NCBI GenBank assembly: GCA_023055355.1 | Contig: JALJCS010000001.1 | Coordinates: 22,383,881 to 22,447,880 of the forward strand | DNA from: Agelaius tricolor | Lineage: Eukaryota > Chordata > Aves > Passeriformes > Icteridae | DNA length: 64,000 nt | Reading direction: 5' to 3' | Part shown: one piece after another, positions 37,501 through 46,500 of the stretch | Layout: every line of letters starts with the position of its first letter | Numbering within the stretch: position 1 is the stretch's first letter | Made by a program: the position numbers and the translations under genes | The notes under the pieces: model-generated | What the model saw: only the letters and a program-made list of their open reading frames with translations | Told to the model about the DNA's origin: nothing | Database searches by the model: none

Positions 37501-40500
37501 CTGCAAAAAGCAGCACTAGATATGCACAAAAAAACACCAAATACTGTCTGGGTGCTGAAACGTGCACAATACATCCAAACCATGCAAAAAACATGTATGG
37601 CAATAAACACAAAAACCAGACACAACACATGGAAACTGCAAATACACATAAAGCATGCCCTAGAGGTGTGGTAAAAAAATGCCAAACAAGCTCAACACTA
37701 AAAATGCTAAAAATATGGGGAAGGGAAAAATAAGGATGTGGTAGCAGAATGCAAAAGAAAAAAAAAGGCAAATCCATGCTGAAGTGTGCTGTGTGTTTAA
37801 AAAAACATATTCAAAACACATGGCAATGGAAAGCAACACTGCAGCAATGCCCAAAAAACAAAAGGCATTTTTTTTAATAGTTCAAGAAGCTTAGCAAAAA
37901 AAGAGCACATTGGAAATTCATGCCAAAAGATGCCAAACATACTGGACACCCGAAATACCACTGCAGTAATGCCAAACATACTGGGACAACACTGTAAGAA
38001 CCAAAATCCACACCAAAAACCACACAGAAATCCCAGACCAGAAACAAGAGCATATGGCAGATGCATTTTAAAAAATGCCAAACATCCTGGACACTAAACC
38101 CCATGCAAGGTGCATAGAGAAGCCATGAACACAAATGAATGCTGATTAAAAAAACAAAACAAAGGAAAAAACCACCAAACTAAACCAACTTGTAAACATC
38201 ATAAAAAAGATTTCATAAGCCCAAAATGCCTTAGGTTCTGAAAAAGATTTAATAAACCCAAAACACACCTCAGAAACTGAAAACCTCACCAAAAAGGATC
38301 TGGTGGGTGCACGCCAAAAAAAATCACCAAACATGTTCAAAGATTAAAAACCATTAAAATGCCCAATGATAAATTGCACGTGGTAAATTCATGCTAAAAA
38401 GGCCCAGCAAATATACTGGATACACAGAAAAAATTCCACTGGATAACTCATAAAATAATACACTGAAAAATCATACCGTGTATGTATGCAAAAAGAATCC
38501 ACTAAAGAAATCCTGGACAGAAATAACATCTTAGCCATGCCCTAGGGACCAAAACCACACCTAAAAACAGTCCACACTGGAAACCTTTAACCCCAAAAGC
38601 ACATTAGAAACCAAAAAGCTCATGCAAAACCAAACCAAATGTGCATGACAGATGCAAGTAAACAAATCTCAAACACTTGTTGGACACTTTCAAAATACAG
38701 CTTTAAAATTCTTGGGAAAAAGGTTTCAAAAGCAGATGGTAAATGTATACCAAAAGCAACAGTCAGCAACACTTTAGAAATGCCTCAGATACACTCACAG
38801 AGCATGCAGTATATGCATGCAAAAAAGATACCAAACATGCTGAACACACTAAAAAATTGTTGAAAAACACTTAAAAACACAGTGGATATTGTGTGATATA
38901 TAAACATAGCTCCAGTTTGTGCTGAACATGAAGAACATACACTAAAAAAAGGCGATTTTATAAAAACAACACTGCTAAAAAAAGTGTGGTAGGTGGAATT
39001 TTGTACACTCACACCACTTCACTGGAAGTCCACCTATAGCTCATTGATAAGGACATACACATCAGGATGAAGTTAAGACCTATAAGAGCTAATTCCTTTT
39101 TGTCACTTGTTTCTCTGGCAGATTGTTTTGATGAAATATGTAAAACTGATCTCAACAGCCTAGCTAGATAAAACTGACAATTGCAATCACATTGCCACAA
39201 TATTTTTTTCTGTAACAACCATTTAATACTTTAATACAGCTCATCACTAAAAATCAGACAGCTCATACATAAAATGGTTTTTTTGCTGTTCAAGTGCTGT
39301 TCACAAAGCTAATATAGACTTTATGCTCCTGAAAACAGGGAATGTATGTTGTAAAGATACAGAACATATACATCAATAAATATCTCAGCTACTATGTCTA
39401 ACGTGGAGGGGAGGACATAAACTCTTATATATTACAAAAATAAATAAAAGCATACACATACAGGTCAAGTAGAAAAAGCACAAGGAAATTTTTCATCCAG
39501 CTACAAAACAAGATGTATTTATAGATATTGAGTTATCAAAGAATTTCAGCAGGTCAGGAAGAAATTATGCTTACCAAACACTATTGCTTTGGCAAAAGGT
39601 GGAAAGAGCTCTGTGTGTCTGCATAGGTTTTTATGAATTTGCCAAAGATCTTTGTGCAGTTTCTTAAAGTCACTGTATCTCTTCCAAACGATTATCTGAA
39701 GCAGAGAAACCAGAGAGAAGCATTAGTGAGTTTCATTGTTCATATTACATCATACCACAAATCCACTGGGTTAATCACATCAGACCACTAACTCCAGCAA
39801 ATTTATTTAACAAAAATATACAGTCTGAACTGCCAAGTGTAACAAGCATAAAAAAAGGCCATTATCTGTCCCCAACCCACACTGTGGCTAACAACACCTC
39901 AGTGCATAGAGAAAAACTGAGTAAAAGCTGAAAGGAGGGCAAAGGCAGCACTGCTTCAGTCATTCTGAGATCCAGACCTACACAGGGAGCCAGTAAGAGA
40001 GGAAAAAATGCTGAACAGGAGTGTTGTACTATCCAAAATTCAACAGCACACTGTGCCTGGTGCAGCTGCAGGTGTGGGGAAGAGACACAACAGCAAAAGA
40101 GAAAACCAGGGAAGAGAAATCCCAACACAAGCAAGGGATTTTTAGGGACAATATATTAAGCACCCAGGACTAGAAAACAGCTCCTAAATTGTGTATGCAA
40201 AGTGTGGATCAGATGTAAGTGCTAGCCTCCATCTTAAATGTTTTTTTGTAATAACACACCAAAAAAAATTATGTTCCTTTTGTAATCTAGACAAAAACTC
40301 TATCTTAGGAATATAAAGATGTCACTCCCTTTCCAGAAAGTAGTCATCTCTCAGTCAGGTATCTACTTTATCCTTCTTCCATCCCATTCTTTCTCTTCAA
40401 GAAAGGAGGAGAAGTCCAGTAGGAAAATCAAACCAATGAAAGAATTAAACAATAACACTAACACTTGACTGCTACTGGATTTGTTATCAGGATGAAAAGA

Positions 40501-43500
40501 TATTAACACAGATTTTTTTTTATATCCTGACCTCCTTTTTGTTCAGATTCCCTAAGCCATCACAATAAACCTCAACACTAATGTAAAGTGATTAAAGTAG
40601 AACAGAAGGGAAAAAACCAAGGAGAGTGCATGCATTCAGCAGTTGATTCCACAGTTGCACCAGTCAAATGTCTCAATTAACTTAATACAACTAACCACAA
40701 CTTTAAATATTCCCCATATTTCTGAATGATTTAGAAGGTTGCCTTCTCATGAACAATCATATTTGAAAAAGTTGATTTTTTTTTCAAGCAAACCAGATTC
40801 AGAGCTAAGCAAAAGGTTTCGATTTAGAGCATTTTTGTACTGTTGTTTTTGGGGTTTTTTTTAATACTGCAGTGAGAGGCCTTCTAAGTTTCAGCAGATG
40901 CAAGTCCTACCTCCAGAGCAATGTAGATATAAGGTAAGAGGATTCTCAACAGTGGACATGCAAAGCTTTAGTGTGGCAACACACTATCCACCTTATAAAT
41001 TTAGCTATACTGGAACCAGCAGTCCTGATTCTAACTCCCTTATTGGCACATTTTCATTACTTAATTACAGCTAGTACTCCTCACACACAAGTGAGGAATC
41101 TCAAGAAGGCAAACTAGTCATTTTGCTATCAGAAATAATAATTTTTCAATGCTATACTTTTATCAAATCCAATAACCAGAGAGTGCATGATTCGCACTTC
41201 TTGAGCAGTGTGCATATAGAACACAAAATTGCTTAAGATGGTGAATTCTTTAAACACTGAGTTACTGTATCGTCAGTACTTGGAAACAACATGAAAAGCT
41301 GCCAAAAAATAAGAGCATGAGATTTCATTCCACTAAAAAAGCATCATTTTTCACTGCTACAAGTGATCACTCAACAGTCAAGAGGAAAAATAAATGTCCC
41401 TAAGTAACTTGCATAGCAAAAGCAGTCAAGGTTATCCTAAAACCTTCCAGAAGCTCATAGAAAACATGCCTTTGCATGCATGTGGCCCAGCAAAGTTAGC
41501 AAAGTTCTAACATCCTCATTAGAAATTAGAGTTGGAGGAAGGACACATTGTACTTTGAGGCCCAATGAAGCACAGCAAGTATATCATAAAACATATGTTA
41601 GACTTGTAATGCAATAAGGTGCTTGTCATGGCGAGAGCCAGTAGATCTCTATTAACTCATGCAACTCATCTGTTCCACAATGAATAAGCCTTTCTCCTAA
41701 ATGAAAAGGAAAAAAAACACCACAGGACTACCCTAGATGCAATTGCCTTACACACCACATTGCTACCATCAAGAAGCAAGGACATTAAAGTTAGGTCCAG
41801 TGGCCTTTCTGTATCTGCTATGCCCACACAAAACTTCACATTGATCTATTTCATCCTTTCTAGAGGAAAGCCCTTACAAGGTTCTCTTCCTTCCTGGCCC
41901 AACAACAACAGCCAGGATTACACTGAGCTCTAACTGGCTGCAGTAGTAAAGATTTGTATCCCAAAGAGCAGCCAAAAGATGTGACAGAAAACTGGCAAGT
42001 GGAGTTGAGGTCACAGCACTCAGCCTTACGAGCAGCTGTACATATGAAGAACGCATTCACATCACAGCAGTGGCATTAAGGGACACCTGGAGGAGGAGGC
42101 AGGCACAGCTCACTGGTCCTACATGGACATGGGAAGCAGGTTGCATGAGACATATCTTAAAGCCATGAGGTGGTCTTGTGCACAAAATTTCCCATTTAAT
42201 TCCTCATTGAGCATTCTGGAAAACTGAGGTAAATTTATTTTCAGTGGGAGCAGGTTAAGGGCATATTCTTTTTCTTCCAAAGGCTGCCCACAGTTCTTTT
42301 TTTTACTGTAAGAGACCATGTAACAGAAAAGCTCTCAACATATGAGGGTTTCTGACTACAATTCCCCCTTATGTCAACTAGCATTTAGGATATTCCTTGC
42401 AATAACCAACTATTTTCAGATAATGCTTGTAACAGATTCACCCTGCATCTAACATGCTATCACATGCAGAATAATTAATAAGGTACAATGCAGGGTGGAA
42501 AAGGACAACTATTAAGAAGTTCATCTCATATTTATGTCCTATTATTGTCGAGAGCACGTGAAACTCTGCATGGGTAACCTATAGCCACAAATCAAAGCAA
42601 CAACTAAAAGATATGGTTTTGCTATTGTGTCAAAACTACTTAACACATATTCATGCAATACTCTAGCTGAAAGACACTTACAATATATTTTTCTGATGAA
42701 TGGACTCATCAACAGCTCTTATAAAGTGCTTTTCCTCACAAATGAAGATTAAGGTAATGGCAGAATGTGCTCATGGATAGGTTCAATTCAGGAGTCTCCC
42801 TGGAAAAGGTGAACATCAAGCTACAAACTACAGTAATGCAGTTCTAAACTAGATCCATGATCATCTCTGATTCTGATAAGTTATTTTAATCTCCTAGAGA
42901 TTAAAAAAAATGCAAAAAGTACCAATGCTCATGCTTGCCTGATTCTCAAGATTTCAAAGAAAGATGCAGTAAAGGGGTGTTAGATGTATTAGCCAATTCA
43001 ATGATGCAATGAATTCAGTTATGAACTCATCTTTCATCAGCTATGTAGGTTCTCCTCAGTCTTAGTAAGAGACTGCACCAGAAACTGAACATATGCATGT
43101 GTTACACAATGTCTGAAAAACCATAACGTTGTGCTTTTGAGGGAAGATTTTGCAGGTACATAGTATAATAGTAACCATGTCAAGTCACTAGTCCAGGAAA
43201 AAAATCAAGGGCGGGGAGGGGGAAGATTTCTTAATTAAAAAGAAAAAAAATCTACAATGCACACACATGTGGTGTATTTTTCTCTCTCAACAAATGACTC
43301 CTGTGACAGAATTTTGAGGTATTTAAGATGCACAAGAATAGGTCAGACCCTTATTCATAGACTTGTCAGAAGAGGCAAATAATAAGTAATTTTAAAGTTT
43401 TGTCAAAGTATATCACTGGGAAATACTAAAGGAGCCTCAGAGAGATAGGCATAACATATATAACTTGCAGTCTAATCTCTCTCAACAACTCCTAGACTCC

Positions 43501-46500
43501 TCCATTCTCCTTCTTCACTAACAGACAGTAATGGTGTAGGCTTTTCAGTGAAGCAAGCATTGGTTAAAGAGGAAAAGAGTACCTACAGCTGAGACCTAAG
43601 ACTTGAATTGTGGACTGATCTCTAATTTTACCAGTAGGAGTTAAGTAACCATCAATTTGCCAATTCCAGTCTCAAGAAAAGAGCTTGTAAAGTTATCAAA
43701 GCAGTTTTGTTATCAAAAGACACTTTAGTCCTTAAGACTTTGTTTCAAGTCACCATTCATCACTGAGGGATGAAATGCATCATGTTACACTAGCTACTGT
43801 TTTTAACTATGAAAGCTAAAGACAAATGGAAACATACGAAAATTGTTGGCTCAATTACAAGGACAAAACACACAGAAACTGCTAAATTACATCAAAGATG
43901 CTTCAAAAGCCATAGTGTGATTCATAAAGACATTTGCACAAGTTTAAAATGTTACCTCCTGGACATCCTCTGGATTTTTTCTTGAAACAATCTGAAAGGC
44001 AAAACAAAAATGAAACCACGTAAGTCCTTGGATTTTCAGTTTGGAGGTTAAAGAGTAACATACAACGATTTGTTGCTGAAGAGAAAAGTCTGGAAAAAGG
44101 CAAACAGCTGCATGGTCCTGTGCACTCAGGAAGTTTTGATTTTGTTTTAGAGAAGTCAAATACCCAAAGACAACACAGTGAGGGATTTCAGCAGCAGTCA
44201 GTTCTGATCACACATAAAGACAGACGTACATTCTAGGCAGAATGGCACAAAAGGCATCTCTCAAAACAAAGCTACACTGAGCACATCTATCATCTTTCCA
44301 GTCTCTTCCTATTAATTCATATTATGGCCACATTATTCCCAATAAGAAGAGCTCACTAAGGCTACTTGGCTTAATATAAGCTGCAAACAACCTCACTGAG
44401 AATGTGAGGATTTGTATTTAGTAAGACAGTATTTCCACTTTACTTACAATCACCAGAGTGCAGACACGTCTGACTATCCTGGTGTATTTGTTTCTCCTTA
44501 AAAACTCTTGGCCTAATTAATTATAAATTACTTAGTCCAGGGGAAAATTGCAGTGAAAATCAGGCTTGGCTGCACACCATAAAGAAGCCTGTATTTCATG
44601 AAGATTTTTTTTCTTCTTTAAATAAATATTGATCACAAAAGCCTTTGTAATCCAAGTTTTGTTCTGGTCCTATAAAGAGCAGTAAGAGCGTATCCCCACA
44701 AACACACAAACCAAACAGACACATCTTTAATTCATAACTGCAATTATCTTGTGCAAGTCAGTATATCCTCCATCATAAGAGCCAAAGCTGTTTAACAAAA
44801 TAATTAGTCTATTGTTAGCTAAAGCAAAATAGGGCATTCTTAATGCAACTGGGACTGTCCTCAGCGCCACACCCCGGAATAATTGATGCCCTGAAGAGGT
44901 GACGCGTGCAGGGAAGCGCAGGGAGCCCAGAGCACTGGCACCCCAGAGACTCACACGCCGTCCCCCCGCTCCGCAAGCACCACGCAGCTGCTGCTGAGAT
45001 GGAAGCCACTGAATCCACACTTTCCTCTTGCTAAGTGACAACACCACACCTCTTATATCTCCCACAAACTCAGTTCTCTTCCTCACTTCCATTTTGCAAG
45101 AATCCTTGCCAAAGCCTCCCAGATTTTGTACCATCCGTTTACTACAGCCCAGCCGCTCACCTCTCACACATTTTGGAGGAGACAAGATGGAAAAGAGAAG
45201 TGTTTCCTTCTCTAACAATCTCCCAAAAGACATGAAACATTTTCCTTCACAGCTCCTTGTTCTCTCTCTCACCTTGCACACCAAAGTCCTCTTCTTCCAG
45301 CGTAGTCTACATTGACAAAACCCTTCTCCACTTTTCCTCACTCTTGAGTAATCTAACATTTGGCAACTTCACCAAATGTTAACCTTGGTGGCTGTTGCTC
45401 TTTCATTCACTACCAGGCAGTTTATAAGAACAATTGGTGAAATAATCCTAACCTCCTTTTCTAATAGCTGGCGTACTTGATGCAAGGAGTCTGTAGAGCT
45501 GGGGGAAGAAAATATCACAGGCATGGCTACACATCACAGAGAACACCAAAGGGCAGACACCAACTGCTTTGCTTTGCAGTTCACCTTTAGTTAAAGCCTT
45601 GCAACAGTTTTGGCAGCTAGGGAAGTTACCAGATGGGCAGAAGGAGACCCAGAGAGATGAGTAATTACCCAGCCAGTTAGTAAGAATCTGGAATAAAACC
45701 CAGAGGCCCTGTTTCACACTTGTTCTTATGTTACACCGCCTTCTATATCTCCCAGCCATGCCAACTTTAAGTCAGTATGTAATAATTTATGTGTTGTCCT
45801 ACTTTGTTCCTCATATCCTTTTCTGAAGGTCAATCTCACAAGAGGTCTGCCCCTTCCTCCCAATCTATAGTCAACCTAGAGACTTGGCAAAGATGACCCA
45901 ACCCCCTAAATTTTCCATGTACTTTTTTTAATCCTTCCCCAAGGATCAAAGCAGTCAGATCCTTCTGCAAATCTGTAACACAAGCAACTATAACCTATTT
46001 TCAAAAATATCATTAGGATACCCACCAATGAGCTAAGCAATGTGTAATTACTGACCAGACTCTGAAAACAGAGATCCTACAAGGACCCTCAACATGGAGA
46101 AAAGTACTTCAGATTACCCCATTCTTCATCTGACCTGCAGATATCCAACATAACTCATTAGAACTTTAATTATCATTAATGATTTTAATCTTCCAAATTC
46201 TCTAAACTTTCATTAGTGGCTAATATTTTCAGGTATTGTTAAAGAACACTCCTCATCACCACTTGCTAATATCTATCTATTTCTTTGCATTTGGAAATGG
46301 GTATTAAAAAGCCAATATTAATTTAAACTTGTCCGCATTTAAAATTATGCTACAGTTTACGAGAAAATACATATTCTTTGCTATACAAACAAAACCTTTA
46401 AGAAAAAAGCTGAAATAATGATATTAGCACTCAGAGGAGACTGCATGGGTAGTTATGCCTTGGGCCAGATGTTTAGGACACACTAATACAAGTGCTTTCT

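Larger units (their letters stand above)
32611..39574 (-). other. RPS6KC1: RPS6KC1 intron 3
   Basis: This 7 kb intron has three notable parts: a 25-bp tandem duplication (34413-34462), an (AAAAC)n/poly-A tract (36202-36263), and an unusual degenerate A/C-rich repeat domain (37380-39000). The rest is plain AT-rich sequence. Confidence 0.7.

Noticed and set aside
37331..38340. Several Phe/Cys-rich minus-strand frames resembling membrane proteins
   Set aside because: They arise from the A/C-rich repeat domain read in reverse. The hydrophobic residues reflect T-rich codons, and the frames overlap one another.
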